Shown: positions 46,188 to 54,269 of the stretch, piece after piece
How positions within the stretch are numbered: the first letter of the stretch is position 1
Layout: every line of letters begins with the position of its first letter
NCBI RefSeq assembly: GCF_001698815.1
Contig: NZ_LGSI01000020.1
Coordinates: forward strand, 71,483-135,482
Length of the DNA stretch: 64,000 nucleotides
Source of the DNA: Pseudomonas syringae
GTDB lineage: Bacteria; Pseudomonadota; Gammaproteobacteria; Pseudomonadales; Pseudomonadaceae
Direction: 5' to 3'
Notes under the pieces: generated by a model
What the model was told of the DNA's origin: nothing
Database searches by the model: none
What the model saw: only the letters and a program-made list of their open reading frames with translations
Program-made: the position numbers and the translations under genes

Positions 46188-46677
46188 CGTGTTCACGACG
46201 GCCGATGACGAGCAGGTGTTTCTGGGCGTGGTAAGCGACGGTCAATGGCAAAGCTTCTGCAAGGCCTTTGACTTCAGCGACTGGGCTGTCGACCCCACTC
46301 TGGTGCAAAACAACCAGCGGGTGCAGGCCCGTGATCAGATCCTGCCGTTTGTCAGCCAGCGTCTCGGTGGCATGAGCAAGGTTGAGGTCATGGCGCGCTG
46401 CGAAGCGGCAGGGCTGCCATTCTCGCCGATCCAGCGCCCGGAGGATCTGTTCGAAGACCGCCACTTGAATGCCTCGGGTGGCATGGCAGCGCTGACGCTG
46501 CCGGATGGCGAAAACGTAAAGGTGCCCATGTTGCCCTTCGAAATGGATGGCCAGCGTTTCGGCACACGTCTGAACGTTCCCGAACTCGGCAGCCATTCCA
46601 GTGAGCTGCTGACCCAGATGGGTTATTCCGACGAGGAGATTCAAGCGCTATACGATGCTGGTGTGGTTGAGGGCTGA
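46078..46677 (+). pseudogene. 3' fragment of a CaiB/BaiF CoA-transferase
   Basis: Starting at LFENSAFLVAQHMMQ, in a frame different from paoB, 199 codons of a family III CoA-transferase continue to a natural stop. ISAWAIYDVF-like RVSAWAIYDVFTTAD, GLPFSPIQRPEDLFED and LPFEMDGQR blocks identify it. The first half of the gene, including the CoA-binding N-terminal motifs, is absent. Translation could begin at the ATG at 46114 but the product would lack the active site. It is the right flank of a deletion that removed paoB 3', paoC and the transferase 5' part. Confidence 0.83.
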
Positions 46678-46755
46678 GGCCCATACGCGACATTCAACGG
46701 GTGATCAGGCAGGTGATCGTCCGACGGCAGAACGGCCCGCTTCGTTGTCGCTTCA

Positions 46756-47034
46756 TTATCTTTTGCACTTGGCCAACACCACTTCGCAGGTACTGGGCGT
46801 ACCACCGGATCGCCCGGCATAGCGCTTGCAATTATCCAGGGATTTTTTGCGCGCCATATTCAAAGTAGAGCCCCAGGCCAGGCCACCTGTGCCCGCCGTG
46901 GGCAAGGCTTTTGCGTAGCAGTTCGAACCCTGGGTCGGCGTGGTACCTGAGCATCCCGCGATCAGCGCCAGGTTGATGGCGAGCAAGCAGGGTAGGGCCC
47001 ATGACGAACAGCGGCGCTTGGTGATACCAATCAT
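46756..47034 (-). CDS. Small predicted lipoprotein with conserved cysteines
   Basis: 92 residues. LALIAGC near residue 28 is a lipobox. The mature part (about 65 residues) has three further Cys in CYAKAL, NCKRYAG and TCEVVLAKC, a pattern reminiscent of DUF4189-like small exported proteins. AGGAA lies upstream of the ATG. It is leftward, convergent with the CoA-transferase fragment. Function unknown. Confidence 0.65.
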   Translation of the reverse strand: MIGITKRRCSSWALPCLLAINLALIAGCSGTTPTQGSNCYAKALPTAGTGGLAWGSTLNMARKKSLDNCKRYAGRSGGTPSTCEVVLAKCKR

Positions 47035-47345
47035 TCCATTTCCTGTGCATCAAGAGGCCGAAGCGTTTTTAGGGCCGTGTTATGCAGGTTAGACCGAGTT
47101 GTGCCGCCAAGGCGATTGCTAAAAGCTGCGCGGCTATTTTGCGCCTCAAACAGTGGGCTTCGATTACGTCTGCTTTGAAAATGCTCTGATTCAGAGAGTT
47201 TCTGGATAGAGGCACCGGGTCCCGGGGCGACCATCAGGCAACTGAAACATTTTCAAATACTTCACTTCAATAATGGTTGTACGACGTCGTACCTACTGTG
47301 TTGGACTGCGCCGGTTCCTACAAAAAAAATAACGGAGATCCACAC
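47035..47345. other. Gene-free region with a 14-bp palindrome upstream of the NRAMP-like gene
   Basis: GTACGACGTCGTAC at 47279-47292 is a perfect palindrome, 53 bp before the transporter start, and may be an operator. The remaining sequence between the divergent lipoprotein and transporter genes shows no gene; it presumably holds both promoters. Confidence 0.6.
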
Positions 47346-48647
47346 ATGCCGAGCACTCCTTCCGCTGAAGCGCAGGTTGCTGCGCCTTCGCAAAGTCCCA
47401 TCACACGAGTACTTAAACTTCTAGGTCCCGGAATCATCGCCGTTCTTTCCTGGCTGGGCGCGGGTGACTTGATCACTTCGTCGGTGGCAGGGGCGAATTA
47501 CGGATACGCAATGATGTGGGTGTTGGCAGTATCTCTGCTCTTGAGATATTTGATCGTCAACATCATCGCGCGCTTCCAGCTCTGCAATAACCAGGGCATG
47601 ACGATCCTGCAAGGTTATGCCCAGCTGAACCCGTTTTTCGGCTGGTTCTTGCTGGTGTATGCATTGCTCATGGGGCATTTGATGAATGCCTACATGATCA
47701 AGGGCGCTGGCGAAGCCCTGGCCATGCTATTGAAGGTTGATTACCCACTGTTGTGTTCTGTAGCCGTAGTGCTGGCGGTCTGGATGCTGGTCGGTCGTAA
47801 TATTTACTCGATGATCGAAGGCGTCATGAAGGTGCTGCTGGCGATCATGACGTTGGCGTTCATCGCTCTGGCGGTGATGTCCGGACCGGATGTCATCGGC
47901 ATTGTCAAAGGCACGATCGGTTTCAGCATTCCCCCGGATGAAGGTGTGCATGGCGCGCTGCTGGTCGCCGTTTCGGTTATCGGTGCGGTTGCCGGCTCGG
48001 TCGCCAACTTTGTTCACCCGTATGTCATGCGGCAGAAGGGCTGGACCGGACCCGAACATAAGCGTGTTCAGCGTAACGATCTACTGTTCGCAGTATTTAT
48101 CGGCATCATCATTAACCTGGCGATCTGGATCGTGGGCGCGGAAATCCTGCGGCCGAACGGGATTGAAGTTAAAACCTTGAGCGACCTGGGCAAGGCTCTG
48201 GAAATCGTCTTCGGCCCGATTGGCTGGTATGTATTCTTCATCGGTGTATTTGCGACGCTGTTTGCCAGTATCTCCGGCAAGACCACCGCTTTCCCGATGC
48301 TGATCACCGACGCCTTCCAGCATGTCAGCCCGAAACGCCGCGAACGTTACGGTAAGGAATTCCATCATGACCCGATGCACAAGTGGTTCATGCTGTTCAT
48401 TCTCGTAACCCCGTTGGTTTGGTCCCTTCCAGGCATGCCGGATTTTGTGACACTGACCATTGGCGTCAGTGCCTTGAACATTATCGGGCTGCCGGTTATT
48501 TCGCTGGGCTTGCTGATCATGTCCAACCAGAAATCGCTGCTGGACAAGAAGTACCGCAACAACCTGTTTGAGAACATCGCTTTACTGTTCGCGACAGGTC
48601 TTGCGCTGTGGGTCGCGTTCCAGTTAGGTGTTGATCTGTTCACCTGA
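47346..48647 (+). CDS. NRAMP-like transporter with altered metal-site motifs
   Basis: 433 residues from ATG 47346, with CGGAGA upstream. About 11 membrane helices. The N-terminal LGPGIIAVLSWLGAGD and GANYGYAMMWV align with NRAMP helix 1, but the canonical DPGN is replaced by GAGD. The helix 6 MPHN-type motif appears as SVANFVHPYVMRQ, without the metal-selecting Met. It therefore belongs to a divergent NRAMP branch whose substrate may not be Mn or Fe; Mg, other cations or small organic solutes are possible. It stands alone, with a palindrome upstream. Confidence 0.8.
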   Translation: MPSTPSAEAQVAAPSQSPITRVLKLLGPGIIAVLSWLGAGDLITSSVAGANYGYAMMWVLAVSLLLRYLIVNIIARFQLCNNQGMTILQGYAQLNPFFGWFLLVYALLMGHLMNAYMIKGAGEALAMLLKVDYPLLCSVAVVLAVWMLVGRNIYSMIEGVMKVLLAIMTLAFIALAVMSGPDVIGIVKGTIGFSIPPDEGVHGALLVAVSVIGAVAGSVANFVHPYVMRQKGWTGPEHKRVQRNDLLFAVFIGIIINLAIWIVGAEILRPNGIEVKTLSDLGKALEIVFGPIGWYVFFIGVFATLFASISGKTTAFPMLITDAFQHVSPKRRERYGKEFHHDPMHKWFMLFILVTPLVWSLPGMPDFVTLTIGVSALNIIGLPVISLGLLIMSNQKSLLDKKYRNNLFENIALLFATGLALWVAFQLGVDLFT

Positions 48648-48664
48648 TCGATCATTCAGTCGTT

Positions 48665-48705
48665 CGCCGGTCGCAACGGACAACACCTGTTCGTTGCGGC
48701 TGGCG
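48665..48705. terminator. Hairpin between the convergent NRAMP-like and receptor genes
   Basis: CGCCGGTCGCAACG and CGTTGCGGCTGGCG pair at 12 of 14 positions around a 13-base loop, 17 bp after the transporter stop. It is probably a bidirectional terminator. Confidence 0.55.
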
Positions 48706-48747
48706 CGGTTCTGGCATTTGAAACGCGAACGGGTCAGCGTTAAATGT

Positions 48748-51177
48748 TCAGAAGTCCCAGCGGGTAGTGAGCATGAAGTTGCGCGGTTCGCCGTACGCCG
48801 CAGAATTGTAGAAACCAATGTTGGTGTAGTAAGACTTATCAAAGATGTTATTGGCGTTCAGCGTTGTCGAGAGATTGTCACTGAACTGATAACGGGCCAT
48901 TGCGTCCACCAGCCAATAGGCTTTCTGTGAAAATTCCTCGTAGCGGCCATGCGGGGAGTTGTAGATGTCCTGCCACGCAACGCTCTGCCAGCGCGTGCCA
49001 CCGCCGATGGTGAGCCTGTCGAGACTGCCTTTCAGCTTGTAAGAGGTATACAGGCTGATTTGATCTTCGGGCTCGAAGGTGGAGATTTTGATGTCGTTAT
49101 CGTCACGCACGATCTTGTGCGTGTAGCCGGCCTGCAACTGCCAGCCAGGCGAAAGCTCACCGGACATTTCGACTTCATAGCCCTTGGTGACGGCTTTGGT
49201 GCCTTTGAACGCATAGTTGGAAGGGGTGGGCTGACGATTGTTGTAGTCATCGTCGGACACCGAACGATTGTCTTCACGAATCTCGAAGTAGGCGGCGCTG
49301 GCGTTCAATCGCTTGTCGAAGAACTCGGCCTTGATGCCAAGTTCATAGTTCTGGCCTTCGTCCGGATCAAGGATTTTGTTGTCACGGTCGCGGTTGTAGT
49401 TTTCCTGCGGCATGAAAATGTCCGTGTAGCTGGCGTACACCGAATAGGTGTCGTTCAGGTCATAGACCGCGCCGACGTAAGGCACGAAGCGCCCGGTTTC
49501 CTTGTAGGACGGGGTGATACCGGTCAGCTGGTAGTTGACTACGCGCCCGCCGAGCAACACCTTCAAGTCGTCGGTGATGTTCAGGCGTGTGGTGACGTAG
49601 GCACCTGTCTGGCGGACGGTGTCGTCGATCCATTGCGTCTGCGAGCCCCAATCAGGTTCGCGGAAGTTGCCGTGCCAATTGTTGAAATCGACGACATTGG
49701 GGCCGTAGGTGGTGTAGTCCCAGAAACCTTTGCCTTTCCAGGTGGAAGTGGCAATGGAGCCGCCCAATACCAGTTCGTGCTCCCGACCCAGCAGACTGAA
49801 CGGTCCGGTGACGTACAGGTCGGCCGAGTCGCTGACGGTTTCGCCGGTGTATTTGCCGGGTGTGATGGATGAAGTGCCATCGGCGTTTGGCGTGCTGCCC
49901 TGAATGGACCCCATGAGGGCGTGGTAACCATTGATCTTGTGATCCAGCTGCAGTTTGCCGACCCAACCGTTATCGAAGTTGTGCTCGAGCATGGCGAATA
50001 CGGTGCGCGTGTATTGCTCCCAGCTGCTCCAGTCGGCACCGTTGTTGAACGATCGCGAGACGTGATTGCGATCACCGTTGGCATCAATCAGCGGGAAACT
50101 TCCCGACCACGTGGACGCCTTGGGCAGGCTGTCCTGGTAGTCGCCGCCGACCGTAAGCATGGTGTCCGGCGACAGGTCGAATTCCATGATCCCGTAGTAC
50201 ACCGGGCTCTTGCGCGAATAGCGGTCCATGAACGAGTTCTTGTCCTGATAGGCGGCGACGGCGCGGCCGCGTACATTGCCGGTTTCGGTCAGGGGACCAC
50301 TCACTTCCAGCTCACTGCGATAGTTGTCCCAGGAACCGACACCCAGGCTGGCATGCCCCTGAAACTCGGCGGTGGGCTTCTTGCGCACCAGGTTGATGGT
50401 GGCGCCGAGCGATCCGGCGCCCGTCAACAGCCCGGTCGCGCCCTTGAGCACCTCGACGCGGTCGTAAATGGCCATGTCGCTCAGGGTATTGCCTGCGGAA
50501 TACGCCACGTTGCGGGATGTGGACGGAATACCGTCGTACTGGAAGTTATTGATCGAAAAACCGCGGGCGTAGTAGTTGCTGCGCTCGGTGTCGAACGCCG
50601 ACACCGTGATACCCGGTGTATGGCGCATCACATCGTCGACAGTGTTCAGACCGAAGTCATTCATGTGCTGACGCGTGACGACGGTGATCGATTGCGGTGT
50701 CTCGCGCGGAGAAAGGACCAGGCGTGTCGAGGTGGCGATGGTGCCCGGCGTATAGGATCCAGATCCCTCGGTGATGGTCCCCAGTTCGTTGGAGATGATA
50801 TCCGTGCGGCCCAGTTCTATTGCCGAGGTCTGAGAGTTTCCGGGGCGCAGGGAATAGCGTCCGTCACTCTCCTGGATCGCCCGCAAGCCTGAACCCGCCA
50901 GCAAACGCTCAAGGCCTTCGCTCATTGCGTATTTTCCGTTCAGCCCGGTAGAACTCAGTCCTCGTGTGAGTGCCGGATCAAACGACAAGACAACGCCTGC
51001 CTCGGCTGCAAAGCGGGTCAGGGCCGTCCCCAGGTCGCCCGCGCCGATGTGGTACTCGCGCACGCTGCCCTCGTTGGCATAAGCCGATAATGAAGTGCCG
51101 ATCCCCAGCAACGTAGAGCAAAGCAGGGCGCCGCGAAGACTCGCTGTGAGGCGGCCGGTCTTGAAGGGTATTTTCAT
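48748..51177 (-). CDS. TonB-dependent siderophore receptor with STN signalling domain (FpvA-like)
   Basis: 809 residues from the ATG at 51175-51177. A signal peptide ends near SAYA|NEG (residue 35). The STN domain follows: REYHIGAGDLGTALTRFA and GLERLLAGSGL. The plug has TRLVLSPRETPQSITVVT, NNFQYDGIPS and DRVEVLKGATGLL. The barrel ends in TTRWDF. The STN domain marks receptors that switch on their own gene through FecR and an ECF sigma factor, both encoded just upstream in the same direction. It likely takes up a pyoverdine or other ferric siderophore. Confidence 0.93.
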   Translation of the reverse strand: MKIPFKTGRLTASLRGALLCSTLLGIGTSLSAYANEGSVREYHIGAGDLGTALTRFAAEAGVVLSFDPALTRGLSSTGLNGKYAMSEGLERLLAGSGLRAIQESDGRYSLRPGNSQTSAIELGRTDIISNELGTITEGSGSYTPGTIATSTRLVLSPRETPQSITVVTRQHMNDFGLNTVDDVMRHTPGITVSAFDTERSNYYARGFSINNFQYDGIPSTSRNVAYSAGNTLSDMAIYDRVEVLKGATGLLTGAGSLGATINLVRKKPTAEFQGHASLGVGSWDNYRSELEVSGPLTETGNVRGRAVAAYQDKNSFMDRYSRKSPVYYGIMEFDLSPDTMLTVGGDYQDSLPKASTWSGSFPLIDANGDRNHVSRSFNNGADWSSWEQYTRTVFAMLEHNFDNGWVGKLQLDHKINGYHALMGSIQGSTPNADGTSSITPGKYTGETVSDSADLYVTGPFSLLGREHELVLGGSIATSTWKGKGFWDYTTYGPNVVDFNNWHGNFREPDWGSQTQWIDDTVRQTGAYVTTRLNITDDLKVLLGGRVVNYQLTGITPSYKETGRFVPYVGAVYDLNDTYSVYASYTDIFMPQENYNRDRDNKILDPDEGQNYELGIKAEFFDKRLNASAAYFEIREDNRSVSDDDYNNRQPTPSNYAFKGTKAVTKGYEVEMSGELSPGWQLQAGYTHKIVRDDNDIKISTFEPEDQISLYTSYKLKGSLDRLTIGGGTRWQSVAWQDIYNSPHGRYEEFSQKAYWLVDAMARYQFSDNLSTTLNANNIFDKSYYTNIGFYNSAAYGEPRNFMLTTRWDF

Positions 51178-51277
51178 CTCTGGATGTCTCGTCGTCTTGA
51201 TTGGCGGGTGGGCTATGTACCCCATTGCTCAATGAGTCGAACGAGAATGAGAAAACCTATCATCCACAGCGTTTTTT

Positions 51278-52237
51278 TTAACGCGGCAAGACGGTTACCC
51301 AGTAGCGGGTCTTTTCTTCTATCCGCACGGGCAAGCTCGTGGTCAGCGCCTGCAAGGCCTGATCAGTGTCGTTCAAGGCAAAGGCCCCGCTGATGCGCAG
51401 GCTGGCAATGGCAGGATCACAGCGCAGCCAGCCCGAGCGGTAGCGGCCCAGTTCCGCGAGAAAGCTGTCGAGACGTTGCTCGTTGGCGACCAGCACGCCC
51501 TTGCTCCAGGCATCCTGACCCGGTGTCACGGGGGAGGGGGATTGCGCCTGGCGGCTGTCGAACGCGCACTGCATCCCGGCCTCCACTACCAGCGGCGAGC
51601 CGGCGAGCGGAGTAATGCGAACCTGATGCTCGAATACCGCAACGCGTGCACCGCCGTCGTCCCTGCGCACCGAGAATCGTGTGCCGAGCGCCTGGACGAT
51701 ACCTTGCGGGGTTTGCACGAAAAACGGTCGGCCAGCAGGATCCGGGGCGGTGGTGACCAGAATCTCGCCTTCGCGCAGCACCAGTCGGCGGCTGTCGGCG
51801 TCGTACGCGACATCCACCGCGCTTGCGGTGTTGAGCTGCAGTTGGGTGCCATCCGCCAATACGATTCTGCGTTGTTCGCCGGTCGCCGTACGATAATCCG
51901 CGGTCCAGCCCGCGGTGTGCGCTTGTCGATATCCGCCATAGCTGAGCATGCCGCCACCGACCGCCAGGACCAGGCCTTTGAGTAACGTGCGGCGACCGCT
52001 TTGTTCCGGTTGATCGGCCAGGCTGAATGCGCGTCCCGTCACGCCCGTTGGTAGACCGTGCAGGCGCTGCTGCAATTGCTGCGCCTGTTCCCAGGCCCAG
52101 CGGTTTTCTGCGCAGCTGGCCAGCCATTCGCCCCAGGCACCTTGATCCGCACAGGTAACATCCTCGCTTTGCAGCTTGGTGAACCAGTGTGCGGCTTGCT
52201 GAAGCGCCACTCGCTGCTGAGGGTTCAGGGTGGTCAT
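51278..52237 (-). CDS. FecR-family anti-sigma regulator
   Basis: 319 residues from the ATG at 52235-52237. The cytosolic N-terminal DUF4880 region has AAHWFTKLQSEDV and WLASCAENRWAWE. A single membrane segment near residues 85-105 carries RRTLLKGLVLAVGGG. The periplasmic FecR domain has DYRTATGEQRRIVLADGT and LNTASAVDVAYD. It senses the receptor's STN domain and frees the ECF sigma factor. It follows the sigma gene by 5 bp and precedes the receptor by 100 bp. Confidence 0.93.
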   Translation of the reverse strand: MTTLNPQQRVALQQAAHWFTKLQSEDVTCADQGAWGEWLASCAENRWAWEQAQQLQQRLHGLPTGVTGRAFSLADQPEQSGRRTLLKGLVLAVGGGMLSYGGYRQAHTAGWTADYRTATGEQRRIVLADGTQLQLNTASAVDVAYDADSRRLVLREGEILVTTAPDPAGRPFFVQTPQGIVQALGTRFSVRRDDGGARVAVFEHQVRITPLAGSPLVVEAGMQCAFDSRQAQSPSPVTPGQDAWSKGVLVANEQRLDSFLAELGRYRSGWLRCDPAIASLRISGAFALNDTDQALQALTTSLPVRIEEKTRYWVTVLPR

Positions 52238-52242
52238 CGTGA

Positions 52243-52770
52243 TCAGCGCTCCACGCCCAGGCTGTAGAGCATGCAATGCTGCGTCGCTTTGGCGATGTAG
52301 CGGTTGATGGTCACGACGGAGACGCCCAATTGGGCAGCAATGGCCTTGTAGTTCATGCCATCGGGCTGGGAAAGTAGAAACGCGCGCCGAACATTGGCGC
52401 CCAGCCCCGCGAGCATTGCATCCAGTTCATAAAGGCTTTCGAGCAGAATTGCTCTGGATTCTTCGCTGATGGTCACGGCTTCCGGTTGTTCGGCCAGGGC
52501 CTGCAACCAGGCCCGCTCAAGGCGAGCGCGGCGGAAATGATCAATCATCAGCCTGCGGGCGATAGTCGCCAGATAGCCCTTTGGCTCACGCACGGCTTCA
52601 AGCTGGGCAGCGGCATCCTTGGCGGTCAGCACCCGGATGAAAACGTCCTGCACCAGATCGGCAGCCAGATCACGGCACTCGACGCGCGGGCGTAACCAGC
52701 CAAATAGCCAGCGATGATGATCGCGATAAAAAACGCTGACCTGCTGTTTGAAAGGGGAAGGGGTGGGCAT
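52243..52770 (-). CDS. FecI-like ECF sigma factor
   Basis: 175 residues. Region 2 has DLAADLVQDVFIRVL near 33 and YLATIARRLMIDHFRR near 66; region 4 has FLLSQPDGMNYKAIAAQLGVSVVTINRYIAKA near 130 (block). This is the iron-starvation sigma class. A Fur-like box overlaps the upstream region, so it should be made when iron is low, and then drives the receptor gene. The ribosome-binding site is poor. Confidence 0.93.
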   Translation of the reverse strand: MPTPSPFKQQVSVFYRDHHRWLFGWLRPRVECRDLAADLVQDVFIRVLTAKDAAAQLEAVREPKGYLATIARRLMIDHFRRARLERAWLQALAEQPEAVTISEESRAILLESLYELDAMLAGLGANVRRAFLLSQPDGMNYKAIAAQLGVSVVTINRYIAKATQHCMLYSLGVER

Positions 52771-52795
52771 AGGGGCAAATCAATAATGCAATTAG

Positions 52796-52813
52796 GATTG
52801 ATTATCATTCTAT
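52796..52813 (-). promoter_or_regulatory. Fur-like box between the sigma factor and MFS genes
   Basis: On the minus strand the region reads AGAATGATAATCAATC, which contains AATGATAATCA from the Fur consensus GATAATGATAATCATTATC. It lies about 26 bp before the sigma gene start. It may also act on the divergent MFS gene about 200 bp away. Confidence 0.7.
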
Positions 52814-53007
52814 GGTTGGCGGTGTTTGTTCTGCAAGCCTGTAGCGAGCGCCTTGCCGGGATTCATCGTGATTCAGCGTCTTCACAGGCGCAATCCACCG
52901 CCGCTCATGCATTGGCAGACCTTTAGACGTATCCTTCGCGCGGCGTATCGGGCTCGCGGTTCGTCGATACGATCCTCACCCTCTACCCACGCCAACAGGA
53001 GTTTTGC

Positions 53008-54237
53008 GTGCAAAAGGATTACCTGGCGTTTTTCACTTCCTTGTTCCTGTCGCGGCTGGCGGATCAGATTCTGTTGTTCATCGTGCCATTGGTTGTATTT
53101 CAGACCACCAATAGCGCCGCCTGGGCCGGTTTGGCGTTCTTCGTCGAATCGCTGCCGCGCTTTCTGGCGTTTCCGGTCTGCGGCGCGCTGTGCGACAGGT
53201 TCTCCCCGATCAGAATCCTGCACATCAGCCAGGTGTATCGAGCGCTGATCTGTGTGCTGGCGGTGATTCTGCACGCTGTTTTTGGCGGTATTTTCTGGCT
53301 TGTCGCGCTTTCGGCCTTGTGCGGTGTGTTGACCACTCAGGGCATCATGGCCCGTGAAGTTCTGTTGCCGCATATCTTCCAGCGCTACAGCTACACCAAG
53401 ACCCTGTCGTACTCGCAGATCGCCGACCAGACTGGCTTGGTGCTCGGTCCTCTGGTTGCCGCTCTGCTACTGGAAGTCTGGGCGTGGTATTGGGTAGTTT
53501 TGTGCAGCGCGGGCCTGTTTTTGCTGGCAGATCTGGCCATGCTGGTGTGGCAGCGCAACTGCCGATTCACCCTGGAAATCCACCCGCAGCACGGCGATAT
53601 CTGGTGGCGTCCGTTCAAGATCGCGGTCGGGCACATCTTCAAGCTGACGGAGCTGAAAAAAATCATCACCCTGGCCGTGGGGGTGAACCTGATCGTGGGT
53701 GTCACGGCGGCGACTTCCGCAGCGATGATCATTGGCGAATTTGCCGCCGACAAGGCCACTTACGCAGGCCTGCAGATGGCGGGCGCGGTGACCACAATCC
53801 TGATTCTGTTGTTCCTCGCGCGATGGATTCTGCCGTTGCGGGTCCTGGGCAGCGTTGCATACGTGATGATTGCCGTGGGGGCGTTTATCAGTGCCTTGAG
53901 TCCCAACCTGGGGGGCTATGTGTTGGGCTTCCTGCTGATTGTGGGCTTCGACAAAATGTTCAACGTCTACATGCGCAGCATTCGCCAGCGGGTGATTCCC
54001 GCCCAGGATTTCGGCAAGACGGTCGGCGTTATCACGTTGCTTAACAATCTGTCGCAGCCGCTGGCGGGACTGCTGGTCGCAGTGCTGGCGGCCACGTTGG
54101 GTACGCCGCGGGTGATTCTGATTCTCGCCGCGCTGACTGCATTGCTGGGTGCGATGGCGTTACTGCTGTTCTCAGGCAAGACGGTTCCCTTGCAGGTCGG
54201 CGAGCTGAACGCGGACTCAGCCATCAAAGATCGATAA
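53008..54237 (+). CDS. MFS transporter, probably siderophore-related exporter
   Basis: 409 residues from a GTG start with AGGAG 6 bp upstream. Twelve membrane segments are predicted. SRLADQILLFIVPLVVFQ in helix 1 and CGALCDRFSPIRIL after helix 2 place it near the EntS/MFS_3-like exporters. It diverges from the FecI/FecR/receptor operon across a Fur-like site. Export of a siderophore or a recycled precursor is a reasonable guess from context; the substrate is not known. Confidence 0.82.
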   Translation: MQKDYLAFFTSLFLSRLADQILLFIVPLVVFQTTNSAAWAGLAFFVESLPRFLAFPVCGALCDRFSPIRILHISQVYRALICVLAVILHAVFGGIFWLVALSALCGVLTTQGIMAREVLLPHIFQRYSYTKTLSYSQIADQTGLVLGPLVAALLLEVWAWYWVVLCSAGLFLLADLAMLVWQRNCRFTLEIHPQHGDIWWRPFKIAVGHIFKLTELKKIITLAVGVNLIVGVTAATSAAMIIGEFAADKATYAGLQMAGAVTTILILLFLARWILPLRVLGSVAYVMIAVGAFISALSPNLGGYVLGFLLIVGFDKMFNVYMRSIRQRVIPAQDFGKTVGVITLLNNLSQPLAGLLVAVLAATLGTPRVILILAALTALLGAMALLLFSGKTVPLQVGELNADSAIKDR

Positions 54238-54269
54238 CGCAGCGTCAAAAACGGGTCGAGTCGATCACC

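Noticed and set aside
52786-52926. 46-codon frame MQLGLIIILWLAVFVLQACS... resembling a small lipoprotein before the MFS gene
   Set aside because: The lipobox-like LQAC is attractive, but there is no ribosome-binding site and the frame overlaps the Fur-like box and promoter region. It remains a weak possibility only.
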